Below, piece after piece: positions 11,395-22,903 of a DNA stretch of 64,000 bases; positions within the stretch are counted from its first letter, which is position 1, and each line of letters begins with the position of its first letter. Source of the stretch: Pyropia yezoensis (lineage: Eukaryota; Rhodophyta; Bangiophyceae; Bangiales; Bangiaceae); assembly GCA_009829735.1 (NCBI GenBank), contig CM020618.1:28062894-28126893 (forward strand), given 5' to 3'. The notes under the pieces are model-generated. The model did not search any database. It was given only the letters and a program-made list of their open reading frames with translations, and was not told the DNA's origin. The translations under genes were made by a program, and so were the position numbers.

Positions 11395-11974
11395 GGCGGG
11401 CGGGAGCGAGGGGGAGGGACTGGAAAAAGGGCGAAAGAGAGGCAAAGAGAGGAAGGAACGACAGAGGGGGGGGGGGGAAAGGAGGGAAGAAGTAAGAGGA
11501 GAGGGCGACGCGGTGGAGCACTGGGGAAAGACCAGAAGGAGGCAGGACGGTGCGGCAGACAGCGCCTCACTGTGTGCTGCGCGCACAGCACTCCGTGTTT
11601 TTGGTTTTACGGTACGTGCAGATGCAGGCATGATCAGATGAAAGGTATTCAGTACATATCGAGAGCTGGGAGATGAATTTCGGTAGGGCCTTGTTCGTCG
11701 GATATTTCCGCCGAAGCCCTGCACCACCTTGGTCGTCAGATCACCCTTACCCCCTCTTCCTCTCGCTTTCCCCACTTCCCGCCCCCTTCCCTCCCTCCCT
11801 CCCCACCTGGGCTGCACCCCCCCACCTGCGCTGGCTGCCCTCCCCCCCTGCACCAATCCACTTTGATGGAGACTTCACGGGGTCTGACGTCTCCTTCGTG
11901 TCGCCTCTTGTGTTGCGCCGTAGAAGCGACCACACTTGTCGACCGCACGCAAGCAATGGTCGCCTTGGTGAGCA
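11395..11974. other. CWC15 upstream region
   Basis: Read on the minus strand, the first 120 bases before the CWC15 ATG are strongly CT-rich, the same leader style as the other genes here. About 11580-11720 is less GC-rich. No gene is seen. Confidence 0.4.
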
Positions 11975-13192
11975 GTGTGGTCGGCGGTAGCGCCACGGCA
12001 GCTGCTCGACGCCGAGACCGCCATGCACGCCCACCTGTGGGCCGCCCTTGAGCGGGATGCAGCTGCGGCGGGGAGGTCGGTCGTGCTCGTTTCGTTGGTG
12101 CGTGCCGTCACAGATTTTGGCGGTGGTGGACCCGACCGGCCTGCGGGCGCTGCCGCCGGTGCCCCAGGTGACTTGTACGGCGGCGACGCGCCTGGACACG
12201 GGTGTGGACCTGCCACTCGGGCTTCCGCTGACCGTGTTACCCCTCTTATTGCTCTACGCCCCGACGGGCTCTGCGCGCCCTGTCGACTGCCCGGCGCTGC
12301 TGGCACGGCTGGTCTCATGGGCAGCGCCGCCATTCCCCGGCGAGGGACGCCCCGAGGGAGCCTCAGACGGTCCTGCGTCTGACGATTCCGTACCGGTAAT
12401 GACGGCCTCCCTGTTGCTGTACCTCTGCCGTGCGGTGCTGGGAAAGGGGCGCCCCCGGATCCCCGAGGCCCTCTCCACAGAAGCAGCGCGGGCGAGGTAG
12501 CGGAGCCTGGCCGGCACTCCCGACCGTCCGCAGCTGGCAGCGGTGGGCCTGCACATGTGGGTGCTGTCCCACCCCTCGTTTGACCGCGAACGTGCGCCGC
12601 CTGATACCTTTGTCCCTCCGTGGGCGTCACACCCCTTTCCCGAGCAAGACGCCACGCTCGGCGCCGCCACGGCCCGGTGCTGGGCGTGTAGCTCCCCCTG
12701 GAGGCAGCCCGTGGGGGAGCGTGCAATGATGATGCGCAAGTGTTCTGGCTGTCTGGTGGCCACCTACTGCTCCGCCGCCTGCTCAGCGGTCGATTGGCGG
12801 GGCGGTCATCGGCCCGCCTGCGGGGGCTGCCGCTCCTTTGCAGCCGCGCGGGCGGCACACCAGACGCCCCGCCGGCCTGGAGCGCCCCTCCGCGGCCCCT
12901 CTAAAGCTACCTCCGCCGGCCGCCCCCGTATCGTGGTGCGGGCCCAGCGCTGTGCCCCATGGCGTGCGACTGGCGGACCGCCTGGGCGTGGCCCGCGGTT
13001 ATGGCGAAGCAGGTGGCCGCGGCGGGCCTGTCCCTGTCGGAGGTGGTGGCGGTGGCAGAGCCGGGTACGGGGCGGGTGGACCTTTTCCCAGCACCCGAGT
13101 ATGCGCACTTGGACGACGCCATCCCTGCGGCCATGGTGGCGGCGGCGGCGGCAAAGCACGGCGGCCAGGCGCTGCGGGTCGTTGTCCGCTAG
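11975..13192 (+). pseudogene. MYND zinc-finger protein gene, broken
   Basis: Plus-strand sequence with natural protein composition is split over two frames. About 11990-12115 reads QLLDAETAMHAHLWAALERD; the frame then shifts by one base (near 12115) to a segment running to 12846, interrupted by an in-frame TAG at 12498-12500. That segment contains a MYND finger at about 12678-12830: CWAC, then CSGC, YCSAAC, and a final DWRGGHRPAC, matching the C-x2-C / C-x2-C / C-x3-C / H-x3-C pattern. After another frame change, the coding-like part at about 12960-13192 (LSLSEVVAVAEPGTGRVDLF) ends at TAG. MYND fingers mediate protein interaction in many eukaryotic regulators. Two shifts plus a stop indicate a pseudogene; unrecognised introns are an alternative. 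Confidence 0.6.
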
Positions 13193-14152
13193 CACCCGCC
13201 CCTGCTACGCTCGTTTGGACCTCACTCACGGGCGCTCGACGACTGATGGTGGGGAGGAGGGGCTCCTGCCAGTGACGCAGGCGGCCGTGCAGGGCAGGGG
13301 GGTGACCAGGGGCTGGTGTGGTTGGCGAAATTTTACCCGCCCAGCTCGACTGGCCAGCAGAGCTGGGAGGAGGGCGGCCGCACTGAATGTGCTGCACCGA
13401 CGGGCGTAGCTCTCCGACCGGCTGTGGGTGCCCGCAATGCCGCCGCCAGCAGACGATGAGTGGGCACAGGCGGTGGTGGCGAGCCCCCTCCTGGTGTGCC
13501 CCGACCCGTTTTTTCCCCAGCGCGCCTCGTTCGCGGGCGTCCAACAGTGGTGCACGCGTGGCAAGTGATGGCGGCGCCACGCCCCGGCTGTGGGCGCGGT
13601 GGGGTGGACATCGCGACGGGCCCCCCTCCCCCCCTTGCGGTGCAGGCCTGACGTGCGCGGCACGGCTGGTTCTATGCCAGGTCCTGCTTTGCGAAGCGAG
13701 GAGGGTAGGGGCAAGGGACTTGGCTCGCCGGCTGTTTCCACGGTCGTCCATCATGTAAGACGGGTGCGCCGGCAGGGCCTTGTATGAGGAAGAGGTGGCG
13801 CTGACGCGCCAGCCGTGCGCGGAGGCTATTGGCAGGACGCAAGCAACCGCCGTCCCGCCTTTCCCACGGGGGCTTGCCGACGGACGCTGGCTGCGGCTGC
13901 CCGTTTGTCCTGTCAGTGGATGCTGGTGCTTTGTGCGTCTGGCCAATCTTTCGCGCGCCCCGCGCCGAAGACCGATGGGGGGAGGCGTTAACGGGGAGGG
14001 CCTTCCGCCATGCTGCGGCACATGCGGATGCTTCCGTCTGCCAAGAGCCCTCTTCCCTTCATCCCAACCCCCGGTGGCCGCACACCTCGCCCGCTCCTCC
14101 CTCCCCCCCCTGTTGAAGTGGTGATCTTCAGCTCCCCAGGCCAGTCACATCG
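13193..14152. other. No gene seen
   Basis: Mixed-composition sequence with only short open frames, none with family similarity. Some may be further debris of the MYND-type gene. Confidence 0.3.
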
Positions 14153-14175
14153 GTCATGTGGCGTAGTTGGTTTTT
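14153..14175 (+). repeat. Truncated head of the tRNA-like repeat family
   Basis: The segment TCATGTGGCGTAGTTGGT repeats the A-box head of the full copies at 14317 and 23597, then diverges into unrelated sequence. It looks like a decayed third copy about 165 bases upstream of the full one. Confidence 0.45.
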
Positions 14176-14316
14176 AGCCTCTTAACACCCCCACGCCACG
14201 GTGCTCCCATATGTATGTACCGCGACTGCTACCGATGTAAAATTTCTGGTAACAAAATTCTGTCGCGGTACAAAAAGGTATCCGACATCAAAAACGCCCG
14301 AATGCTTCTCGCGACG

Positions 14317-14652
14317 TCCGAGTCCCTGTGGCGTAGTTGGTAAATTTCAATCGTCGACAAGAGACCTGCACAATGACGTGCGTTCGATCCTCCGTCGCTG
14401 GGCCCCTCTCGCCGTAGCCGTCGCTGGCGTCGCTCTCGGCTTGGCGTGCACTGTTGGTCCACTACGGTGGCACAACACTGTACGCCAATGTCGGGCTCGA
14501 TTGCCACGTTGGGATAGGAGGGCCCCGCGCTGGGTGCCTCCCACCTTGGCGGTGGGCTCACCAGGATGATGGTGTCTGGGACGGGGGTGAGCGGCGGGGG
14601 CGCGTTCGCCGTGGAACGCAGGTGCGCTGTCGGGATTCACACAGTTTTTTTT
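14317..14652 (+). repeat. tRNA-like repeat, copy A (putative SINE / Pol III unit)
   Basis: The left end resembles a tRNA: a Pol III A box TGGCGTAGTTGG at 14329-14340 and a B box GCGTTCGATCCT at 14380-14391, 39 bases apart. The body includes a conserved hairpin (CCCACC-TTGGC-GGTGGG near 14540) and ends in a run of eight T at 14645-14652, a Pol III-type terminator. A second copy with the same order of parts lies at 23597-24099. No canonical cloverleaf can be drawn, so this is not a working tRNA gene. A tRNA-derived SINE or a small Pol III ncRNA family fits best. Confidence 0.65.
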
Positions 14653-15226
14653 GGCATGTATCCTGCCCTCCCCCCCGCGCAGTGCCGGCTACATAAACAG
14701 TGTTCACGAACAAGCGGCTCTTTCGGGGTGATCCGGGCGCACAAGACTTCTTTGCCCCCCCCCATGATGTGCTGGGCCCCAGTTTTCCTTGTGGTTCCTC
14801 GACAAGCGCTTTTACCCATCGTTCATTATCGTGTAAACGTTGTTCCCGTTGTACTGCAACGCTCCCCACGGAACGGCGCTTCTTTTGCACTGCGGTGCGT
14901 CACATTCACTCGCTATGAACCTGTGGGTGAAGCGCTTGTTGAGAATAGCGGCTGGAGGTGGGCAACCTGAGCCGGCAGACCGACGGCTCAGAGCTGCTTG
15001 GCGGCATTTGTGCCGTCGATGCTGCTGCGGGCGTCGCCGCTGCGGCTGCCACTTTTACAGACGCCTTTTGTGGGCTGGCCTCTCTGTCCCGCAACGCCCG
15101 GTTCTTTGTGAGAGATTCCAAAACATGTGCCAACCGTTAAGCCAGGTCTAGCGCTCATGCACCGACGCACGCACCAAGGTGCAATGAGTCACACAGAAAT
15201 ATTCACACTTTGGTGCCCTTCCCGCG
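14653..15226. other. No gene seen
   Basis: Lower-GC sequence with short open frames on both strands and no recognisable product. Confidence 0.3.
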
Positions 15227-16035
15227 GCGCTGCGTGGGGGGGCGGTGGAGCGGTGGGACGGCCACGACCTGGCGCTGATGCGGGGGGCGATTAAGAACTT
15301 GCCGCCGGGGGGGCGGGGGGGGGAAGGGTGCGTGCGGCTGGCACGGTGGCTGGCGGTGCTGACGGCGCTGATTGAGGATATGGAGCAGCGGGGGGGGCGG
15401 GGGGTGCTGCGGCGGCGTTAGTTCAAGAGGTGGGGGGCGGACCCTCGCCAAGATGTCGACGCCGATGCGGGCTGCGCGGGTGCAGCTGCCGACGCCGGTG
15501 AGTCGATGGCCGCCGGGGGCGCTCCCCCAGAGGCGCCGTCCGCGGCTGTCGCCGCAACCAACGCGAACGCCAATGACGCGTCCGCCGCCGATGGCGTGGC
15601 CGTCTCTGCGGGCGTCGCGGCGGCGGCTGCCCACACGGTGCCCAGGAAGGGCACCCCCGCGGGTGTCACGGCCGATGCGGACGACGCTATGGCTGACGAC
15701 AGAGGGGCGCCCACGGACGCGGCGATGCCGGTGGTGGCGGCCGCCCGCACCGGCGCGTGGCTGCTGCCGAACGAGCAGAACCTGCCCCCCGGGGACGTCC
15801 TCGAGGCCCTCAACCGGCTGCTCGATGACAACTGGCAGCTGCGGGTGCCCGGCACGGGGGAGGTGGTCACCGCCGCCCCCGGCTTTGATGTCATTGCCAC
15901 CCAAAGCCCGTCGGGCGCCTACACGGGGCGCATGACCCTGTCCCGCGCCCTTCGGGGGCGCATTGTGGAGTTCCTCGTCGGGAGGCTCTCCGACGGGGAG
16001 CTGTTGCGGGCGGTGCTCGAGTCCGTCGCCCTACC
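15227..16035 (+). pseudogene. Midasin-like (Rea1/MDN1) AAA module fragment
   Basis: About 15740-16035 encodes a stretch strongly like an AAA protomer of midasin, the giant dynein-like ATPase that strips factors from pre-60S ribosomes: a Walker-B-side segment (LLPNEQNLPPGDVLEALNRL, where midasin usually has LDExNLAP), LLDDNWQLRVPGTGEVV, then the sensor-1 region IATQSPSGAYTGRMTLSRAL and RGRIVEFLVG. Upstream, the same frame is open from about 15227 and looks coding (ERWDGHDLALMRGAIKN) but contains a TAG at 15419-15421. Midasin is about 5000 residues, so this is a small fragment. The Walker B acidic DE is replaced by PN, so it would not hydrolyse ATP. It degenerates into Pro-rich repeats after about 16035. 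Confidence 0.65.
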
Positions 16036-17425
16036 ACCAAGAAAGTCACCGCCGCCGCCACCATCCCACCCCTATCCCCACCGAAAGAAGACCGCCGCCA
16101 CCACCGTCGCGCCAAGAAGCACGGCCCCCGCCTCTGTCCCACCACCCCCCCCCACGGGAGTCACGCCGGCGCCGGCAGCGTGCTGCATCCCCGCACTGTA
16201 CACAACAAGAGCCGCCGCCAGTGTCCCACCGCGTCCCAAAAGGGAGAAACACTACCAAAGAGAAAAACCACCAACGCCACCGTCCCATAATGTCCCTCAT
16301 GAAGACGACGCCCCCACAACCGTCCCACTCCCCTTCACCAAAAACCCGCAGCAGCCGTCAAAATCACTCTTTTCCGCGCAGGCCACGAAAATTGACTTTT
16401 TTCATTGGCTGGGAACAAATGTGCGGCTGGGTTGTATGTACTGTACATAGATGTGCAAGAACACGACTGCCACGTTGCGAGACTGTTACGAACGTGGCCG
16501 CACAACCACCAGCGCAAATCCGACGTGTGTTTTTGACCTTGCATGCTTCACCCAACTCGCCTCAACACATCGCCGTCCAGCCACTGGATGGCACGGATGG
16601 TTGGCAAGGCTGGTCGAGCTGTATCTATCTGCCGTTTGTGTTGCTTAGCGAGATTGGTACGACAGCACTCTACTGGTCCCACCGTGGCGCCTGCGCTGTC
16701 GGCCATAACGCTCCAGTTGAGGTCTCAGACCTTTCCTTCTTCTCTGCTGGACTCCTGGTACGGTAAGGGCGGGTGAGGCGGGATGCAGGATGGGAGGAGT
16801 GGCTCTATGTCTGGGTTCGGCATAGGCGACCGGAGCGGATCACGGGGAGCGCTTTCTTGCCAACCTGCGCGGTCATGGGCAGGATGTGGGCTTTTCGACG
16901 CGCCAGGTGTGGCCCCTGACCCTCCATATTGCCTTTCATTTTGACCTGCTCCTTGTGGCTGTGCGTTTGTATCAACTCTTCATCATAGCTCGCCTTTCTC
17001 GGAAGCTGCAGTAGCGGGGACGCCTTCTGCGTCAACGAGCGCTAGAGCATGTTGGCCTGAGCGTACAACGCGGCGCGTGGTCGGGCTGCAACTCCTTCTC
17101 GCTGCTGTGACCACGCTGCGCCGGTTGATTAGCTGTAGTGTCGGTGCCGGCGTCACCTCGTGCACTGCCAATCAACATGGGTGTGTCAGCCTTCCTGTCT
17201 TGGCCGTCCCTGGGCACGCGTCGTCCTGTGTGTCAACTCTTTTCCATTGATGGGCACCTGCGGCAGAAGGCGGCGGCGCTCGAGCACTCAACTGGGCGGG
17301 TCCGTGGCGCACCCGCCGGGTGGCGCACTTTGAGTATGCCGCGATGGAGGCAGCCCGTGCTGCGGGTTGCACCGGCGATGCGAGTGAGCATGGCCAGATC
17401 CCCGCCGAAGCGGCCACCAAGCCCG
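16036..17425. other. No intact gene; simple-sequence and unassigned DNA
   Basis: About 16040-16350 is a purine-poor repeat of CCACCGTC/CCGCCACC-like words continuing the broken midasin frame. The remaining 1 kb is of moderate GC with short open frames and no recognised product. Confidence 0.35.
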
Positions 17426-18808
17426 ATGGATCTCCTGTATATGGCTCCAGATTTGACTGAGGAGGAGGGTTCTTTGCTGATTGTGCAGGCGGTGGATGTT
17501 CAGGAGCGCTTGACGGCGAGCGCTGGCGAGCTGAGTGCTACAAGACGCGACTTCGAGACCGTCGACGCGTGGGTGGCCGAGCAGATTGATGAAGGAAGTT
17601 TTGTGGGCTCTGTAGCCACAGCTGGCGCGCTACGACTCCAGCAGCGGGTTTCGATATTGGACGAGGCTCAAGATGCTTACGACAACGACAAGAAGAAGCT
17701 GGAAGGGATCATCAAACGGCAACAGCAGCAAGCGTCAATCAAGACGGCGGTGCGCAAGCTGTCTGGAAATTCGTTCTTAGGAAGCTTGCTTGCTTTCACG
17801 GTCGATGGACGGCTACGCGCTTTTATTGAGTCGACCCCCGGGTTTGAGAGCGGACTGCTACGTCGGTACCTCGGGCCCAACATCACTGCCAGCGCCGTCA
17901 ATGAGCTGCACGAGACGCGTACGAATCTTCGAGCCGTTGCGTACATCTCGGGATTTCCCGGCCGCGGCAAGACTCTGTGAGCTGCTGCTGCTGCTGGCGA
18001 CCCTTCCTCAGTACCAGAAGCAACTGCTGACGGGTCTGGCTGCGGATCAAGTGGCCTGGTGGCAGAAGATGCCCATCTTTGTCGCCTCGTTCAACGGGCT
18101 GACCAAGGTGAGCATAATGGACCATCTACTGGCAGCGATCGACCCTTCACTGCCAGGCAAGCTACGCGTCATCTTTGCTGAGTCGCATGATCCAGCAGGC
18201 GCGGACTATTTTGCGTACTGCAATCGTGTCGTGGATTCGTTGAGAGCGGTGGTCTCACTGTAGCGGGCGTCGATGCCGCGGTCGCTGCGTTGATGAACGT
18301 CCGCCTGCCGGCAGGCGTGCCAGGTGAAGTGCGGGCGGTTCTTCTTGTCGACGAGCTGCCAAAGCTGTCCCTGTCCACGCTGACAGTGAGTGAAAAGAAG
18401 CGCTGCTCCGAGCGGTTGACAAAGCTGCGTGCCGCCATTGGAGCTGCACGTGAAGCGACTTCTGCGATAGCCGACCAGGTGCCTGCAACAGCTGACGACC
18501 TTTTCGATATATCTGCCGCTGCGACGATTTCAAAGGCGGCAGGTTCATCCTTGTACGACACGGGCTCAGCAGCTGGTACAACGGGTGTGTCGCATGGTGC
18601 TAAGGCGGCGGCACTAGTGCAAACGCGCACATTGTCTGGTGGCGAGGGGGTGGCAGCTGAAGCGGCTGGTGCGTCAACCGCTGCGTCGCTGGGAGCAGTT
18701 GAGGTGGACGTTGCGTCAACCGGTGCAGCGGGGACGGCGACGGAATTGGAGGCGGAGGCGGCCTTGGCCCACGACGTGAGTGACGCCTTCTCCGACCCTC
18801 AGCCTTAG
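17426..18808 (+). pseudogene. P-loop NTPase of Crinkler/RHS-like type, frameshifted
   Basis: A coding-like plus-strand gene split over three frame segments. Segment 1 (17426-17980) has a helical N-terminal part ending in a Walker A loop, GFPGRGKT, at about 17950-17973, and then meets TGA. One base later the frame continues (about 17975-18240) with LLLLLATLPQYQKQLLTGLA and FVASFNGLTKVSIMDHLL. A second shift near 18240 leads to the last segment with a Walker B-like VLLVDELPKL (about 18340), ending at 18808. The order Walker A, an F(V/N)G strand, and hydrophobic-DE resembles the NTPase module of eukaryotic Crinkler and trypanosome RHS proteins, which are tied to transposons and effectors. That link is inference. 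The two shifts are not at long homopolymers, so decay is likelier than sequencing error; introns are not excluded. Confidence 0.5.
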
Positions 18809-21800
18809 AGAGCGATCATTGGCCATTGACGGCTGCATCATTGTGGACATTAACTCCTTCGGGGAGGTCTACGGATCGACCGCTGGGACGGTGGCGGCGT
18901 GCGCTGATTCTCTGTTTGGCACCCAGATTGTACGGCCGGCATGAGCAGGGCAGCGTGCTGTGCATGGCTCGACAGCGGCAGGCTGAGGGCATGACAACCT
19001 TCCATCGCGGCAGGTGCCCTTTCCTCCCTCTCCGGATGGCCAGCTGGCGGCGCGTGTGCTGGTGTCGACGCCGCTGCTGAGCTGGACAGAAATGACGGCG
19101 AGGCAGCACCGCGATTCACGGCCGCGCGCACCACGCGCGCCGCCGTCGCGCGGCCGCCCGGCGGCGGCTGTGGCGGTGGAGGCGGTGGCGGTGGCGGTGG
19201 CGGTTGCGGCGGGGGTCGCCCCTTCGCTGGTGGGGATTTTCCTGCGCGAGCCCCCCGCCGGGCAGCCGCCGCCGCCGTGGCCAAGCTGCGGGGGTGTCTC
19301 TCATCGGACGTGTACGAGGGGTTGGGCGGCGGCCGCCACCTGCGACAGCGTCAACGGCGGCGGCGGCGGGGGTGGCGGCGGCGGCGGTGGCGGCGGCGGC
19401 CGGGGCACCGCCGCTGGCGTCGACCGCTGCCCGCCGCCGCTGGCCGGCGACGCGGACCTGGTCGACACGGCCGCCGCGCTCGACATCCTCGGGCAACGGG
19501 CAGGGGGAGAATGGGCCGTCGACGTTGCCGCAGTCGCGCCCGTGCGGCTGGCGGGACTGCTTCTCGGGGCGACTGCCGCGGGAAGGGGGGCTGCGGGGGG
19601 CGGGTGGTCGCGGCGGGGCGGCTGCCCTCGCTGTCGCCATGGACAGTCGGCGGGATTCCCGCCACTGCCGGCGACGGCCGTGGTGGTGGCGATGTCGACG
19701 GCGGCGGCGTTGGCTGAGCCGGCGCCGGCGCGGGCGCCGGCGGGACTGCGCGTGGAGGCATGGCCGCCACCGCCCGCCGGGCGGCGCGGCTGCTTCCACA
19801 GGCGGCGGTCCCGCCCCCCGTCGTCGCCATGGTGTTAGGCGCGACGGCGTCGCGGGCGGCGGCGGTCGCGGCCGTCCTCCGCCGCGTCGCCGTCCTCGTT
19901 GCCAATGTCGACGCGGCCGTCGAGGCGGACGCGGGCGGGGGGGGGGGGGGGGAGACCCGCCTGAGAGCCCGACCTGCACGCCGGCCGCACGGCGGCGGTA
20001 GCAATCGAGTTGGCGGCGCAGGCGGTGGGCGCGGTGCTGCTGGGACCTTGGCGGCTGCGGCCTCGGCGGTGGCGGCAGTGTCGCCGCCGCCGCCACGTGT
20101 CGCAGCACCCCCCCCTCCGTCGCTGCTCTCACTGGGCGGCTACCGCTTTGCCGTCGCGGCGGCGGCGGCGGCGGGCGCAGGCGCCCCCCTCGCAGACATC
20201 GCCTCCCCCCTAGCCCCCCCCCGCCCTAGCTCCCACCGTCGCGGCCGCGGCCCCCGCCGCCGCCGTCGACGGTCCGATGGCGCCGCAGCGGCGGCAGCGA
20301 TGCGGTCCGCGGGGGGCGTTGCTGGCGGCGCGCCGCTGGTGGCGGGGGCGCAGCCGGTGGGTGCGGCGCTGCTGGGCCTTCGGCGGCGGCCGCCGCGGTG
20401 GCGGCGGCAGTGTAGCCGCCGCCGTCACGTGTCGCGGCACGCATGCCGGCGGCCCCCTCGCCCGCCGACAAGCGCCCACCGTCGCGACCGCGGCCGCCGC
20501 CGCCGCCGGCGACGGTCGGACGGCGCCGCTGTGGCGGCAGCGATGCGGTCTGCGGGGCGCGCTGCCGGCGTCGCGCCGCGTGTGGCGGGGGCGCAGCGCA
20601 GCCGGTGGGTGCGGCGCTGCTGGGCCTTCGGCGGCGGCGGCCTCGGCGTCGGCGGCAGTGTCGCCGCCGTCGCCGCTTGTCGCAGCACCCCATCATCCCC
20701 TCGCTGCTCCCGCTTGGCGGCTGCCGCTTTGCCGTCGCGGCGGCGGCGGCTGCGGGGGCGGACGCAGGCGCCCACCCCGTCTGCGCACCCCCACCCCACC
20801 TACCATCCCCCATCGGCGCGACGGCGGCCGCCACCGCCGCCGGAGTCGACGGTCGGACGGCGCCGCGGCGGCGGCAGCGATGCGGTCCGCGGGGGGCGCT
20901 GCCGGCTTTGCGCCGCCGCTGCCGCCGACGTCGCCGCCGCCGCCTCCGCCGCCACTGCCGTGCCCTCGTCCCCCATGGGCGGCGGTGGGACGGGTCGCGG
21001 CGGGCCTGGCGGCCGCCCGCGACGGTGACGGGGGCCGCCTCGGCAGACCTCTCGTCGGCGGCAGCGGCTGCTCTCTCGGCTGAAGGTGGCTGCCGTTGCG
21101 CCCTGTGGTCGGTGGTGGTGGCGCGGAGAGTGGATTGGCTGTTTTGTAGCTCTGCCTGGCAGACGTTTTCTTTTTTCTTCAAACGCTTGCGGGGAGGCGG
21201 CGCGGATGCTGATCGGACGAAGGTGCGGCAGCTGTCTGGGGGGCGGTATGGTTGCTCGCAGGGAGGCGCCGGCCGCTGGAGGGGGGTGGCGGGGCGGCTT
21301 CAGGCCAGGGTGGTCCCTGCCGGGGAGGACGGGGGTGGGGATTGCGCCGCGGGTGGTGGCGGTGAGAGTGGGTGTGCCTCCGCCCCACGGTCGAGGCAGC
21401 TGCTTCGTCGGAGGGTGCCGCGACCGCCTTCCCAACCGCCGCGGGCGTGGGAACGCAGTTGGGGTGGCCGTCGGCACTGCTGGCGCCGCCGCCCCCGATG
21501 GGCGGCGCCGCTGAGGTGGTGGGGGGCCGCCGGCGGGGGGCGCTTTGTCGGCGCTTCGCCGCCGCCACCTTTCGTGAGCGGCAGCATCGGCGGCAGCGGT
21601 GGCGCTGGGGGCGGCGCCCGCCAGCGTTTCGCCGGCGTGGCCGCTCCACCTCCGCCGCCACCCGCCCTTGTGGTACTTCCTCCCCGCCTGTCGGTGACGC
21701 CGGCCCTGCTGCCTGCCGCCGTCGACGTTGTCCCCGTCGGGGTGCGCACGGGCGGCCCGACGTGGGCGTCTGCAGCGTCGCGGCGGTTCTGCTGGGGGGG

Positions 21801-22903
21801 GTTGACACCACCGTGTCGCGGACGGCGGCCGTGGCTGGCGCGGTGTGGACGCCGACCGCCACCGCCGTTGCGGTCGGCGGCCCAGCCGCCGCCTCCAGTG
21901 ATGGGGGGGAGGCGGCGGGGGGAGGGGCGGTGCCCGCCGCCTCCTACGTGTCGCCTGTGCCGCGGCGGCGGCTGGCGCGGCGGCGGTAACGGTGGCGGCG
22001 GCGACGCTGGCGCTGTACGGTGGCGCCTGCCGGCGCGGCGGCGGCTGGTCGCCACCGAGCTCCCTGCGCCTGCCCTACAGCGTTTGGCTGCCACGCTGGT
22101 GTCGCTGACGGCGACAGTCGAGGACGTGTGGGCGGCGCTGCGCGCCGCGGCGGCGGCCGACGCGGCCTCCGCGGTGCAACGCGGGAGCTCGTTGCCGGTG
22201 GGGGGCCGCCGCCGCCGCCTCCGTATGCTGCCGTCGCGGTACTGCTCGAAGAACTGGCCGACGCGGACGCGGTCGACCCGCCCTCCACGTCGCCACGGCG
22301 CATCCGCTCTGCCCTCCCCTGGGGGTGTGCCGTGCTAGAAGGGGAGCGGAGCGCTGGCGGCGCCATCGGCCGGGGGGCCACCGCCGCCACCTGGTGGCCC
22401 GGCCTGTCGCCGGTGCGTGCGCGGCGGCGGCCGCGACGGCGGCGACGGTGGCGGTGGGGGCGGGGAATGTGGCAGGGGACGCTGTTGGGGCGGCGGCTGC
22501 GGCGACGGCCTGATAGAGGGCGGCTGGGGTGGAGGGGGGGGCTTCCCCACTGTGGGGTGGGGGTCTCTGCCCGCTGCGTTCCGACATTGGCGCGCGCGTC
22601 GGCGCGTCGGCTGGGGCGGCGGCGGCGGCTGTCTGGAAGCCAATCGACGCGGCGGCGGCGCTGCCGCCCGCCGCGACCCTCGCCGACGCGCACGCGGCGG
22701 CGGCGGTGGTGTATGCGGGGCAGCCGGTGGCCCTCGGAGGGGCGGCGGCTGGGGGGGTGCTGCGGCTTGCCGCGTCGGCGGCGCTGGTCGCGCAGCTCCT
22801 CGGCGGGGGGGGGAGGGGGGGGTTGGAGGCGGCGCTCGCGGCTGACGCGGTCGCGCTGGATGGGATGGGCGTGCTGGCCGTGTGGGTGGACGAGCTGGTG
22901 TGA
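18809..22903 (+). pseudogene. Repeat-shuffled GC-rich coding-like block
   Basis: Several plus-strand segments have the Ala-rich but otherwise natural composition of local proteins, yet no single frame spans them: VDTAAALDILGQRAGGEWAV (about 19465), ELPAPALQRLAATLVSLTAT (about 22059), VAVLLEELADADAVDPPSTS (about 22235) and, nearest the end, DAAAALPPAATLADAHAAAA (about 22645), whose frame ends at TGA 22901-22903. Between them the DNA is a patchwork of internal duplications (20.0-20.95 kb). I do not recognise the family. A decayed, internally duplicated gene is the best reading. Strong codon bias can also make wrong frames look protein-like, so confidence is low. Confidence 0.35.
20119..20950 (+). 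repeat. Interspersed tandem duplications, about 243/337-bp spacing
   Basis: The word GCAGCGATGCGGTC recurs at about 20294, 20537 and (with one change) 20874. GGTGGGTGCGGCGCTGCTGG occurs at about 20356 and 20603. The longer block from TCGCTGCTC to CGCTTTGCCGTCGCGG occurs at about 20119 and 20700. The spacings (243, 337, 247, 581) fit a higher-order unit of about 580 bp built from two related half-units. Confidence 0.6.

Noticed and set aside
14317..14400. A genuine tRNA gene at the repeat head
   Set aside because: A and B boxes are good but no acceptor stem or anticodon arm can be paired, and the sequence continues as a 330-bp repeat.
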